From the NCBI RefSeq assembly GCF_009496005.1, contig NZ_WIBF01000012.1, positions 1-64,000 of the forward strand: DNA of 64,000 nucleotides, read 5' to 3'. The position numbers and the translations under genes were made by a program. This document shows, one piece after another, positions 16,684-28,425 of the stretch. This stretch comes from Tritonibacter litoralis. GTDB taxonomy: Bacteria; Pseudomonadota; Alphaproteobacteria; Rhodobacterales; Rhodobacteraceae. The notes beneath the pieces were generated by a model. The model worked only from the letters and a program-made list of their open reading frames with translations, did no database searches and had not been told where the DNA came from. Position 1 is the stretch's first letter, and each line of letters opens with the position of its first letter.

Positions 16684-18609
16684 GTGCCTCATCAACAGTC
16701 GAATATGTTAAACGCCGCATTGGATGACATGGCCGAAAACCGCCAGTTCAGCCCGCTTTACGGGTTGGATCGCTGGGGTGCGGGCCTCTTGGATGTCAAC
16801 GACGCAGGCGAAGTCACCCTGCGCGCACCAAATGACGGCCTGCCGACCTCTCTTCCCAAAGTGATCGAGGCCCTGTCAGAACGCGGCATCGCGGCCCCCT
16901 TCCTGTTGCGCATCCATCATTTTCTGGATCAGGCACTCCTGCAGCTTCACAACGCCTTTCAATCCGCGTTCCAATCCACCGGTTACCAGGGCGTCTATCG
17001 CGGGGTTTTCCCGATCAAGGTCAACCAACAGGCCGAGGTGATCAGCCACCTGATGCAAACCGGCCTGCCCCTGCACTACGGGCTGGAGGCGGGCTCCAAA
17101 CCCGAGCTTTTGATCGCCCTGTCGCAACCGCGCTCGCCCGAGTCCTTGCTGATCTGCAACGGCTCCAAGGACGAAAGTTTTGTCCGCCTCGCCACGCTCT
17201 CACGCAAGCTGGGCCAGAACACGGTCATCGTGATCGAAAGCCTGGATGAATTTGACGTCGTCCATAAGGTCTCAACCGAGCTGGGTATTCGCCCCCTTCT
17301 GGGGGTCCGCGTCAAACTGACCGAACGGGTCACCGGCAAATGGCAGGAAAGCTCGGGCGACCGCTCTACCTTTGGTCTGGGCGCGCATGAGCTGGTGACG
17401 CTGATCGACCGGATGAAAGCCGCCGGTTTCCTGGATTGTCTGGTGCTGCAACACAGCCATCTGGGCAGCCAGGTTCCCGACATCATCGACATCCGCCGCG
17501 CCGCCGCCGAGGCCTGCCGGTTCTTTGTCGAACTCACCGCCATGGGCGCGCCGCTGACCCATCTGGATCTGGGCGGCGGCTTGGGCGTCGACTACACCGG
17601 CGAACGCCGCTCGGACGAGAACTCGGTCAACTATACGGTCGAAGAATATTGCACCAATGTGGTGGAAACCATCCGCTATGCCATGGATGAGGCCGCCCTG
17701 CCCCACCCCACCATTGTGACCGAAAGCGGCCGCTTTGTGGTGGCGCATTCCTCGATCTTTGTCTTCAACGTGCTGGGTGCCACGCTCTATGACAGCGCAA
17801 CAAAGCCCGACACCCAAGAGGGCGACAACCACCTGCTGCACGACCTGATGGCGGTGGAAAACTACATCGACAGCAACCGCTTCCAAGAGGCGCTGAACGA
17901 CGCGCTTTATTACCGCGACGAGCTGCGCGCCCTGTTCCGGCGTGGCCAAATTGGCCTGGCCGAGCTGGCCCGCGCCGAACAGGGGTTCCTGTATCTGGCC
18001 TCCCGTTTTAAGGCCACCGCGCGCAGCCGCGATGTGACAGGCGATGCGCAGGCGCAGCTGGGCTCCTTTGTCGACTACTACTACGGCAACTTCTCTCTGT
18101 TCCAATCGCTGCCCGACGTCTGGGCCATTGACCAGCTGCACCCGATTGTGCCCTTGCAACGGCTGAACGAAGAACCCACCCGCCAGGCGATTTTCAGCGA
18201 CATCACTTGTGACAGCGATGGCAAGATCGACAAATTCATCCTGGCCGATGGCGCCTCTGACGCCCTGCCGGTCCATGATCTGAAGGCGGATGAACCTTAT
18301 CACATCGGTGTCTTCTTTGTCGGGGCCTATCAGGAAACCCTGGGTGATCTGCACAATCTGTTTGGCGACGCCAATGTGGTCACCATCTCGCTGGACGGCC
18401 AAGGCGGGTTCAATATCGAACATGAGACCGAGGCCGACACCATCGCCGAGGTGATGTCCTATGTGGAATACGACCCGCGCGACTGTCTGGATGCCTTCCG
18501 CAAAACCGTGGAACGCGCCCTCGCCGCCGGGCAGGTCAATACCGCCGAACGCCGGATGATGATCGCCGCATACAAAGACGCGCTGGCCGGTCACACTTAT
18601 TTCGACTAA
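16684..18609 (+). CDS. speA: biosynthetic arginine decarboxylase
   Basis: 641 aa PLP enzyme of alanine-racemase fold III that makes agmatine from arginine. The PLP lysine lies in GVFPIKVNQQAEVI (about residue 113); HSHLGSQVPDI, LGGGLGVDYTG and ITCDSDGKID are characteristic of SpeA, and the length matches. Start is GTG at 16684 with GCAGGGA 10 nt upstream; ATG at 16705 is a possible alternative. First gene of the polyamine cluster. Confidence 0.95.
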   Translation: MPHQQSNMLNAALDDMAENRQFSPLYGLDRWGAGLLDVNDAGEVTLRAPNDGLPTSLPKVIEALSERGIAAPFLLRIHHFLDQALLQLHNAFQSAFQSTGYQGVYRGVFPIKVNQQAEVISHLMQTGLPLHYGLEAGSKPELLIALSQPRSPESLLICNGSKDESFVRLATLSRKLGQNTVIVIESLDEFDVVHKVSTELGIRPLLGVRVKLTERVTGKWQESSGDRSTFGLGAHELVTLIDRMKAAGFLDCLVLQHSHLGSQVPDIIDIRRAAAEACRFFVELTAMGAPLTHLDLGGGLGVDYTGERRSDENSVNYTVEEYCTNVVETIRYAMDEAALPHPTIVTESGRFVVAHSSIFVFNVLGATLYDSATKPDTQEGDNHLLHDLMAVENYIDSNRFQEALNDALYYRDELRALFRRGQIGLAELARAEQGFLYLASRFKATARSRDVTGDAQAQLGSFVDYYYGNFSLFQSLPDVWAIDQLHPIVPLQRLNEEPTRQAIFSDITCDSDGKIDKFILADGASDALPVHDLKADEPYHIGVFFVGAYQETLGDLHNLFGDANVVTISLDGQGGFNIEHETEADTIAEVMSYVEYDPRDCLDAFRKTVERALAAGQVNTAERRMMIAAYKDALAGHTYFD

Positions 18610-18665
18610 TCAAAAATCAGAGCAGCCAATGCTCAAATTCTGCCCCTAGGATGAGGATGGGATAC

Positions 18666-19877
18666 ATGGAAAAGGTTCTAGTTGTTGGCGCAGGCGGAGT
18701 GGGCTCCGTCGCGGTCACCAAAATGGCAATGCACGCCGAGATCTTTAAGGAGATCACACTGGCCAGCCGCACGGTGTCGAAATGCGAAGACATCGCCAAA
18801 AACGTCAAGGAACGCACCGGCGTCACCATCCGCACCGCGCAGCTGGATGCGATGAATGTCGCCGACACGGTTGCCCTGATCAAGGAAACCGGCGCGGAAC
18901 TGCTGGTGAACCTCGCCCTGCCCTATCAGGATCTGGTGCTGATGGACGCCTGCCTTGAAGCGGGCATTCACTACCTCGACACCGCGAACTATGAACCGGA
19001 AGATGAGGCCAAGTTCGAATACAGCTGGCAATGGGCCTATCAGGAGCGCTTCAAGGACGCCGGTCTGACCGCGATCCTCGGCTCTGGTTTTGATCCGGGC
19101 GTGACCTCGATCATGGCAACCTGGGTGCGCAAGCACAAGCTGGACGGCATCCGCCTGATCGACATTCTGGACTGCAACGGCGGCGACAACGGCAAGCCCT
19201 TTGCAACGAACTTCAACCCGGAAATCAACATCCGCGAAGTGACCGCACCTGCGCGTCATTGGGAAAATGGCGCCTGGATTGAATCCCCGGCGATGACCCA
19301 CAAATACGAATTCGACTTCCCTGAAGTGGGCAAGAAGAACATGTATCTGATGTATCACGAGGAGCTGGAGTCCCTGTCGACCCACTTCCCCGAGATCGAG
19401 CGCGCCCGCTTCTGGATGACTTTTGGCGATGCGTACATCAACCACGTCACCGTGTTGCAGAACATCGGCATGACCGGCATTGAACCGGTGGTGCATGACG
19501 GCGTTGAAATCATCCCGCTGCAATTCCTGAAAACCGTGCTGCCGGATCCTTCCGATCTGGGTGAGCTGACCAAGGGCAAAACCTGCATCGGCGACATCAT
19601 CACCGGTCCGGCCAAAGATGGCGGCGATGAGAAGACCTATTACATCTATAACATCTGCGACCACGAGGAATGCTATGCCGAGGTCGGCAGCCAGGCCGTG
19701 GCCTATACCACCGGCGTGCCTGCCATGATCGGCGCGGCCATGATGATGAAAGGGATCTGGCTCGACCCCGGTGTCTGGAACACCGAACAGCTGGACCCGG
19801 ACGCATTTATGGACATGCTGAACACCGACGGCTTGCCCTGGCAGGTTGTCGAACTCGACGGCCATCCCGCGTTCTGA
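18666..19877 (+). CDS. carboxynorspermidine/carboxyspermidine synthase (saccharopine dehydrogenase family)
   Basis: 403 aa. N-terminal Rossmann motif VLVVGAGGVGSVAVTKMA; GSGFDPGVTSIMATWV and NICDHEECYAEVGSQAVAYT are typical of the carboxynorspermidine dehydrogenase branch. It reductively condenses aspartate semialdehyde with putrescine (giving carboxyspermidine) or diaminopropane. ATG 18666 is preceded by GAGGATGGG; another in-frame ATG at 18651 would add five residues. Neighbours speA, nspC and speB indicate that putrescine is the local amine. Confidence 0.92.
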   Translation: MEKVLVVGAGGVGSVAVTKMAMHAEIFKEITLASRTVSKCEDIAKNVKERTGVTIRTAQLDAMNVADTVALIKETGAELLVNLALPYQDLVLMDACLEAGIHYLDTANYEPEDEAKFEYSWQWAYQERFKDAGLTAILGSGFDPGVTSIMATWVRKHKLDGIRLIDILDCNGGDNGKPFATNFNPEINIREVTAPARHWENGAWIESPAMTHKYEFDFPEVGKKNMYLMYHEELESLSTHFPEIERARFWMTFGDAYINHVTVLQNIGMTGIEPVVHDGVEIIPLQFLKTVLPDPSDLGELTKGKTCIGDIITGPAKDGGDEKTYYIYNICDHEECYAEVGSQAVAYTTGVPAMIGAAMMMKGIWLDPGVWNTEQLDPDAFMDMLNTDGLPWQVVELDGHPAF

Positions 19878-19932
19878 TCGGTTCAGCACCATGAGACAAA
19901 CCGCCGGTCGCGCCAGCGACTGGCACGCGCCT

Positions 19933-19950
19933 GCCCGCCCCACGGCGGGC
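19933..19950. other. GC-rich intercistronic hairpin
   Basis: GCCCGCC and GGCGGGC form a 7-bp stem with a CCAC loop in the 143-nt gap between the carboxynorspermidine synthase gene and nspC. No U-tract follows, so it probably acts on mRNA stability or causes partial termination. Confidence 0.4.
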
Positions 19951-20020
19951 GCGTTCCGCACCCGCCCGGGCAGCCGCTCAGCGCTCGTGCACAAACCGGG
20001 GACTTGGATCTAAAGCACCC

Positions 20021-21193
20021 ATGGACATCAAAGCGCTCTCCACCAAAAGCTTCGCCACATTCGACCTCAACCGTGTGCCCTCACCCTGTTTTGTGGTGGA
20101 TGAGGTCGCCGTTGAACGCAATCTGCGCATCCTGCACGACGTTGCCGACCGCTCAGGTGCAAACGTGCTGATGGCGCTCAAGGCGTTCTCTTTCTATGCG
20201 ATTGCGCCCTTGGTGCAGAAATACCTCTCCGGCACCTGCGCATCCGGCATTTACGAAGCGCGACTGGCGCGGGAAAAATTCGGCGGAGAGGTCACCACCT
20301 ATTCCGCAGGTTTCAAGGCTGCCGACCTGCCTGAGATCATCCAGCTGTCGGATCACCTGATCTTTAACTCCCCCGCGCAAGCCCGCCGCTTTGCCCCGCT
20401 GATCGAGGCAGCCCGCGCCGCGGGCGAGACCATCAGCATCGGCCTGCGCATCAACCCGGAACATTCCGAAGGCTGGAACGAGAAATACGACCCCACCGCG
20501 CCCTGCTCGCGCCTGGGGACGCCAATTTCACAGATGACCGATGCCGATTGGGAGGGGGTCGAGGGGCTGCATATGCACACGCTCTGCGAACAGGGGTTTG
20601 AACCGCTTGCCCGGACCTGGGCCGCACTGGAGCCCAAGATCGCGGACCTGCTGCCTCGCCTCAAATGGATCAACCTCGGCGGCGGCCACCATATCACCCA
20701 GCCCGATTATGACCGCGACGGGCTGATTGCCCTGCTCAGCGACATCCGCAGCCGCCATAATGTTGAGATCTTTATCGAACCGGGTGAAGCCTGCGCGCTG
20801 CATTCGGGCATTCTGGTTGGGGAAATTCTGGATGTGGCCGAAAACCACATGCCGCTGGCGATCACCGATATCTCCGCCACCTGCCATATGCCCGATGTTC
20901 TGGAAGCCCCCTATCGCCCCGACCTTCTGGGGGAGGTGGACAGCGATCACAAACACCGCCTCGGCGGGCCATCCTGTCTGGCGGGCGATGTGATCGGCGA
21001 TTATGCCTTCCCGACGCCGCCGAAACCGGGGGATCGCTTCGCCTTCCTCGACCAGTCTCATTATTCCATGGTGAAAACCAACACGTTCAACGGCGTACCG
21101 CTGCCTGCAATTGCGCTGTGGAATTCCGACACCGACGCGCTAACCCTGCTGCGTGAACCGAAATACAGCGATTTTCTGGACCGTTTGTCATGA
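20021..21193 (+). CDS. nspC: carboxynorspermidine decarboxylase
   Basis: 390 aa PLP decarboxylase of fold III. The PLP lysine is in VLMALKAFSFYAIA (about residue 54). Other family blocks are GLRINPEHSEGWNEKYDP, CSRLG, NLGGGHHITQPDYD, FIEPGEACALHSG and DISATCHMPDVLE. It decarboxylates carboxyspermidine to spermidine. The stop overlaps the speB start as ATGA. Confidence 0.94.
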   Translation: MDIKALSTKSFATFDLNRVPSPCFVVDEVAVERNLRILHDVADRSGANVLMALKAFSFYAIAPLVQKYLSGTCASGIYEARLAREKFGGEVTTYSAGFKAADLPEIIQLSDHLIFNSPAQARRFAPLIEAARAAGETISIGLRINPEHSEGWNEKYDPTAPCSRLGTPISQMTDADWEGVEGLHMHTLCEQGFEPLARTWAALEPKIADLLPRLKWINLGGGHHITQPDYDRDGLIALLSDIRSRHNVEIFIEPGEACALHSGILVGEILDVAENHMPLAITDISATCHMPDVLEAPYRPDLLGEVDSDHKHRLGGPSCLAGDVIGDYAFPTPPKPGDRFAFLDQSHYSMVKTNTFNGVPLPAIALWNSDTDALTLLREPKYSDFLDRLS

Positions 21194-22047
21194 CCTATTT
21201 CCTTCAGGGTGAACTTTCACCCCAAGAGCGCGATCCCTCCACCGCCCGTTTCCGGGTGATCCCTGTGCCGCTGGAACGCACCGTGTCTTATGGTGCCGGG
21301 ACCAAAGGCGGACCCGAAGCCATTCTGGAAGCCAGCGTGGAACTGGAACGCCTGTGGGATGGAACGGAACCCTGCGCCCAGGGCATCGCCACGCTTGGCC
21401 CTGTGGACTGCACCGGATCCCTGCCGGAAGTGATGGAACGTATCGCCGCCCGCACCGCCGACGCCGTTGAAGCCGGAGCCATTCCGGTGACACTGGGCGG
21501 CGAACACGCGCTGTCCTATGGGGCCGTGCGCGGCGTCGCCCGCGCTCTGAACCGTCCCGTCGGGATCGTGCAAATCGACGCCCACGCCGACCTGCGTAAG
21601 GCCTATCAGGGCGAACGCCATTCCCATGCTTCGGTCATGCAGCTCCTGGCCGAGGAAGACGGCATCCGCATCGCCCAGTTTGGCGTGCGCGCCATGAGCC
21701 AGGAAGAGGTCGACCGCCGCGCCGCCTGCAATATCTTTGCGGTGGATGGCCGTGAACTGGTGACCAAGGGCCTGTCCACCGTCGACCTGCCCGCCGATTT
21801 CCCGGATGATATCTACGTCAGCTTTGATGTGGACGGTCTGGATCCCGCAATTCTGCCCGCAACCGGCACGCCCGTGCCCGGTGGTCTGGGGTTCTATCAG
21901 GCGCTGGATCTGGTTGCGCACAGCCTCAAAGGGCGGCGTCTGGTTGGTCTGGATGTGGTCGAACTGGCTCCCGAAGGCGCCGACAGCCGCGTTTCGGATT
22001 TCACCACCGCCCAGATCACCTATGCGCTGATGGCAATGGCAGACTAA
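21190..22047 (+). CDS. speB: agmatinase
   Basis: 285 aa ureohydrolase that splits agmatine into putrescine and urea. Manganese-binding motifs are intact: GGEHALSYG, IDAHADLR and SFDVDGLDPAILPATGTP. Coupled to nspC through a 4-nt overlap. With speA and the two carboxyspermidine enzymes it completes a route from arginine to spermidine without SAM decarboxylase. Confidence 0.95.
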   Translation: MTYFLQGELSPQERDPSTARFRVIPVPLERTVSYGAGTKGGPEAILEASVELERLWDGTEPCAQGIATLGPVDCTGSLPEVMERIAARTADAVEAGAIPVTLGGEHALSYGAVRGVARALNRPVGIVQIDAHADLRKAYQGERHSHASVMQLLAEEDGIRIAQFGVRAMSQEEVDRRAACNIFAVDGRELVTKGLSTVDLPADFPDDIYVSFDVDGLDPAILPATGTPVPGGLGFYQALDLVAHSLKGRRLVGLDVVELAPEGADSRVSDFTTAQITYALMAMAD

Positions 22048-22081
22048 ACCTGGCCGGTTAAACCTGCAGGTCTGCGCCCCA

Positions 22082-22120
22082 ACCCTGTGCCTGTGTGCAC
22101 AGGGTCCCCTTTATTACGGT
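22082..22120 (+). terminator. terminator of the polyamine operon
   Basis: ACCCTGTG (22082-22089) and CACAGGGT (22098-22105) form an 8-bp stem followed by CCCCTTTATT. The U-tract is short and interrupted, so termination strength is uncertain, but its position 35 nt after speB fits. Confidence 0.6.
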
Positions 22121-22191
22121 AGACCAGCCCCTCTTGTGCCAGGATCACACCGGTGCCATCTATTACCTGAGTAAAATAGATAGGTTTCCCA

Positions 22192-22509
22192 ATGTCTCAG
22201 ACGCAGATCCACGACACCGGCATTTTTCAAACCCCAAACGCGGCCAAATACCTGCGCCAGCTTTGCAAACACTTTGGTCACAAGATCGAGGTACAGCTGG
22301 ATGAGGCCACGCCCGAGGCCCCCACTGCCACCCTGACCTTTGACCGCGGCCCAATCACGCTGACGGCGGACGCGACCCAACTGACCGCCACCGTCACCGG
22401 TCCAAACGCAGATGAGCTGGCCACCGCCCGCTATATCATCGACAAACATCTGGAACGTTTTGCGTTCCGCGAGGCGTTCACGAACATGACCTGGGCCGCA
22501 TCCGCCTGA
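22192..22509 (+). CDS. DUF2218 domain-containing protein
   Basis: 105 aa small soluble protein matching the DUF2218 family (residues about 10-95: AAKYLRQLCKHFGHKIEVQ ... DELATARYIIDKHLERFAFR). Members are often found near iron or siderophore genes, but no such neighbour is present here. It stands alone between speB and the convergent asparaginase gene. The start ATG follows AGGTTTCCCA, a modest ribosome site. Function unknown. Confidence 0.8.
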   Translation: MSQTQIHDTGIFQTPNAAKYLRQLCKHFGHKIEVQLDEATPEAPTATLTFDRGPITLTADATQLTATVTGPNADELATARYIIDKHLERFAFREAFTNMTWAASA

Positions 22510-22535
22510 GGCCCCCTGCGGGCGTGTGTTCCCCG

Positions 22536-23483
22536 TCAGACTGCGATTTCCCCCGCCTGCGCCGTCTCCATATATTGGCGCAGGTCGTCGCCCGCAAATC
22601 GGGACAGACCCAGCATCAATTTGGCATAAGCCGCTTCCAGCGTCATGTCCTTGCCATTGATCGCACCAACTTCGGCCAGCACAGCGCTGGCGCTATAGGT
22701 GCCAATTACCACACCACCCGCCGCACATTGGCTGATCGCCACCAAGGGCACAGCCCGCCCCGCCAGATCATCCAGAAAGGCGCGGAACTCTGCGGTGCCC
22801 GGCACATTTCCGGACCCAAAGCACCGCAGGATCACCCCATCCGCGCGGCGGCACTGATCCGTCAGCATGGGAGGCTCTAACCCAGGGCTTAGGGTCACAA
22901 TAGCCAGGCTCTGTCGCTGGAAAACATGGTGGCGCAGATCCGCCCCAACAACCCGTGGGGTCACCGCTTGCCCATCACTGGCAAAGGCCGCATGCGCCAC
23001 CGAATGCACCTTTTGGATCCGACTGCCCGGCAACAGCTGCCCGGCAAATTGCAACCAGACGCCCGGCTCAGCGGTTTCAGCGGCAGCCATCGCCGCCACC
23101 AGATTATCCGCACCATCAGATCCCGCAACACGCAAGGGCACCATGGAACCGGTCAGGATCACCGGCTTGGCCAGCCCCTCCAATGCCAAAGTCACAGCCG
23201 CCGCCGCATAGCCCATGGAATCCGTGCCATGGGTCACCACAAACCCGTCATAGGCATCGTGACGCGCGGCAATGGCCGCCACAATCCAGTTCCAATCCGC
23301 CACCGTCGCTTGTGAGCTGTCCAGCAGCGGATCAGCCACCACCAGATCATAGGCCGCTGTCACCGCGCCAGATTCTGCCAGTTGCGCCAATGTCTCCTCG
23401 ACAATCCCCGCCTTGGGCGCAAACCCCAATGGCGTCATGGCGCTGCCGATGGTGCCTCCGGTGTGAATCACACAAAGCCGCAT
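22536..23483 (-). CDS. asparaginase
   Basis: 315 aa. Both catalytic threonine motifs of bacterial asparaginases are present: HTGGTIGSA at the N-terminus and VTHGTDSMGYAA at about residue 85. I used ATG 23483 (MRLCVIHTGG), preceded by GGGAGAG; the longer frame to 23573 adds 30 residues unlike the family. No signal peptide, so cytoplasmic hydrolysis of asparagine to aspartate and ammonia. Divergent from gcvT. Confidence 0.9.
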   Translation of the reverse strand: MRLCVIHTGGTIGSAMTPLGFAPKAGIVEETLAQLAESGAVTAAYDLVVADPLLDSSQATVADWNWIVAAIAARHDAYDGFVVTHGTDSMGYAAAAVTLALEGLAKPVILTGSMVPLRVAGSDGADNLVAAMAAAETAEPGVWLQFAGQLLPGSRIQKVHSVAHAAFASDGQAVTPRVVGADLRHHVFQRQSLAIVTLSPGLEPPMLTDQCRRADGVILRCFGSGNVPGTAEFRAFLDDLAGRAVPLVAISQCAAGGVVIGTYSASAVLAEVGAINGKDMTLEAAYAKLMLGLSRFAGDDLRQYMETAQAGEIAV

Positions 23484-23707
23484 AACATCTCTCCCCGAAC
23501 TGCAATTCCCTTTCCCGCTGGCTTGCCCGCAGTCCCCAGCCGGGTCAACCCCGGCCCGTTGCGCTCCACGCAATTACAAACCCTTATGATTGCTTCACAC
23601 TTGCGAAATATGGGCTTTCCCCTTGGGCCACAGCTGCTATATCATGCAATAACCGACACATTCGGAACGTTTCGCGTCATTCCGACCAGCCCGCGTGGGT
23701 CGTATTT

Positions 23708-23752
23708 ACAAAATCCCTGTTGCCTTAGTGGATTTTGTTTCCTATAGGAAAC
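23708..23752 (+). promoter_or_regulatory. gcvT upstream element: hairpin plus 16-bp palindrome
   Basis: ACAAAATCC (23708-23716) and GGATTTTGT (23730-23738) form a 9-bp inverted repeat around a 13-nt loop. Immediately after, sharing two bases, is the perfect 16-bp palindrome GTTTCCTATAGGAAAC (23737-23752). The pair lies 53-97 nt upstream of gcvT. The palindrome looks like a repressor or activator site. I searched for the conserved core of a glycine riboswitch in this leader and did not find it. Confidence 0.55.
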
Positions 23753-23804
23753 TTGTGAGCCAATTTTGGCGCGCACCCTCTTTCCTGATTGCAAAGGCTT
23801 CCCG

Positions 23805-24896
23805 ATGACCGACGCTGTCCGCAAAACCCCGCTTTATGATCTGCACCTCGAACTGGGGGCCAAGATGGTCGATTTTGCGGGCTGGTCGATGCCGATCCAA
23901 TATGCGGGCATCATGGCGGAACATGCGCAATGCCGCGAAAAGGCCGCGCTGTTTGATGTCTCCCATATGGGTCAGGTGACGCTGCATGGCACAAACCCCG
24001 CTGCCGCCCTGGAAACCCTCGTCCCCGCCGCGCTGCAAACCCTGCCCGAAGGCAAGGCGCGCTATACCCAGTTCACCAATGACGCGGGCGGCATTCTCGA
24101 CGATCTCATTGTCTCCAACGCGGGCGATCACCTCTTTGTGGTGGTCAACGCTTCAATGCGGGACCAAGACCTGCCTCTGATGGCCGCGCTGGACGGGGTT
24201 GAACTGACCGAGATCACCGACCACGCGCTGATCGCGCTGCAAGGGCCCAAAGCACAAAGCATCCTCGCCCCCTTGTGCCCGGTGGCAGCCGATCTGAAGT
24301 TCATGGAAACCACCACCGCCACGCTCCTGGACACGCCCGTGCGGATTTCACGCCTCGGCTATACCGGCGAAGACGGCTATGAAATCTCGATCCCCGAAGA
24401 CAAAGCGGTCGAGATCACCCGCACCCTTCTCGCCCATGACGACTGCGCCCCCGCAGGGCTTGGCGCGCGCGACTCGCTCCGGCTTGAGGCGGGCTTGTGT
24501 CTCTACGGCAATGATATCAACGCCGATACCTCACCGGTTGAGGCAGGACTAACTTGGTCTATCCAGAAATCGCGCCGCACCGGGGGCGGCTTTCCGGGAG
24601 CTGCGCGCATCCAGTCCGAAATCACGGATGGCCCTGCACGCAAACTGGTGGGCATCAAACCCGAAGGCCGCGCCCCCGCCCGCCAAGGGGTTGAAATTCA
24701 ATCCACAAGCGGCGACCCCTTGGGTCAGATCACCTCGGGCGGCTTTGGCCCCACCGTCGGCGGCCCGGTGGCGATGGGCTATGTGGCATCCCCCCACAGC
24801 ACCCCCGGCACCGCAGTCAATCTGATCATTCGCGGCAAGGCACAGCCCGCAACCATTGTCGCGCTGCCCTTTGTTCCGCAAAACTACAAACGCTAA
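23805..24896 (+). CDS. gcvT: glycine cleavage system aminomethyltransferase (T protein)
   Basis: 363 aa folate-dependent enzyme that takes the methylamine from lipoyl-GcvH and releases ammonia and methylene-tetrahydrofolate. Family segments are LHLELGAKMVDFAGWSMPIQY, LFDVSHMGQV, RLGYTGEDGYEI and GLGARDSLRLEAGLCLYGND. ATG 23805 (MTDAVRKTPLYDLH) has AAAGG upstream; the frame is open back to 23766 but without a better site. First gene of gcvTHP. Confidence 0.95.
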   Translation: MTDAVRKTPLYDLHLELGAKMVDFAGWSMPIQYAGIMAEHAQCREKAALFDVSHMGQVTLHGTNPAAALETLVPAALQTLPEGKARYTQFTNDAGGILDDLIVSNAGDHLFVVVNASMRDQDLPLMAALDGVELTEITDHALIALQGPKAQSILAPLCPVAADLKFMETTTATLLDTPVRISRLGYTGEDGYEISIPEDKAVEITRTLLAHDDCAPAGLGARDSLRLEAGLCLYGNDINADTSPVEAGLTWSIQKSRRTGGGFPGAARIQSEITDGPARKLVGIKPEGRAPARQGVEIQSTSGDPLGQITSGGFGPTVGGPVAMGYVASPHSTPGTAVNLIIRGKAQPATIVALPFVPQNYKR

Positions 24897-24938
24897 TCCC
24901 AGCATTCTCTCTGCCCCAATTCAGCAAGGAGCACCCAA

Positions 24939-25304
24939 GTGACAACCTATTACTCCGAAGAACATGAATGGCTCACCGTCGAAGGAGACGTGGCCACCAT
25001 TGGCATCACCCAACATGCCGCCGACCAACTTGGCGACATTGTCTTTATCGAACTCAAGGACGAAGGCGATGACTTCTCCCAGGGCGACGACATCGGCGTC
25101 ATCGAAAGCGTCAAAGCCGCCTCCGAGGTCTACGCCCCCGTCGACGGCGAAGTGGTTGAAGCCAACGAGACCCTCGCCGACAATCCGGGCTCTCTCAATG
25201 ATCAGCCCGAAGGTGATGCCTGGATCTACAAGGTCAAACTCTCCAACCCCTCCCAGCTCGAAGAGCTGATGGATCTCGCCGCCTACAAGGACTTCATCGG
25301 CTGA
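24939..25304 (+). CDS. gcvH: glycine cleavage system H protein
   Basis: 121 aa lipoyl carrier of the glycine cleavage complex. The lipoylated lysine is in GVIESVKAASEVYAPVDGEV (about residue 62). GTG start with AAGGAGCACCCAA directly upstream. It shuttles the aminomethyl arm between GcvP, GcvT and lipoamide dehydrogenase, whose gene is not in this window. Length is standard. Confidence 0.96.
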   Translation: MTTYYSEEHEWLTVEGDVATIGITQHAADQLGDIVFIELKDEGDDFSQGDDIGVIESVKAASEVYAPVDGEVVEANETLADNPGSLNDQPEGDAWIYKVKLSNPSQLEELMDLAAYKDFIG

Positions 25305-25409
25305 CCCCTGATTGGGGCGCCCCCGCCCCTTTCATCTTTTCCCAAATACTTCCGCCGGAGGCTCCCGCACCTTCGGCCCGCGCTGCCCTTTTTGACCGGA
25401 GCACCCAAG

Positions 25410-28247
<2,838 letters not shown>

Positions 28248-28283
28248 GCCGAACAACGCCTATCAAATTCCATCCTTTGCAAG

Positions 28284-28315
28284 CCAGGGCATAAAACTGC
28301 CCTGGTTTTGTTCTT
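28284..28315 (+). terminator. intrinsic terminator of gcvTHP
   Basis: CCAGGGCA and TGCCCTGG form a perfect 8-bp stem with a TAAAAC loop, followed by TTTTGTTCTTT. It lies 37 nt after the gcvP stop. A second small dyad, TTTAAGT/ACTTAAA (28314-28333), follows at once and may be an operator for the LysR gene downstream. Confidence 0.88.
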
Positions 28316-28425
28316 TAAGTGAAAAAACTTAAACCAAAGGAACAAAGTGTTTTTTGCCTGACGCATTTGTCCGGTACTTTCTCAATGTTAGAAGCCTCCT
28401 TAGTTCTTTAAATTGGTCCCCTTTT

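Noticed and set aside
17272-18594. 440-aa minus-strand frame opposite speA, and a similar 438-aa frame opposite the carboxynorspermidine synthase gene
   Set aside because: Both are mirror frames of well-recognised enzymes.
23484-23804. Glycine riboswitch before gcvT
   Set aside because: I could not find the conserved aptamer core; only a simple hairpin and a palindrome are visible.
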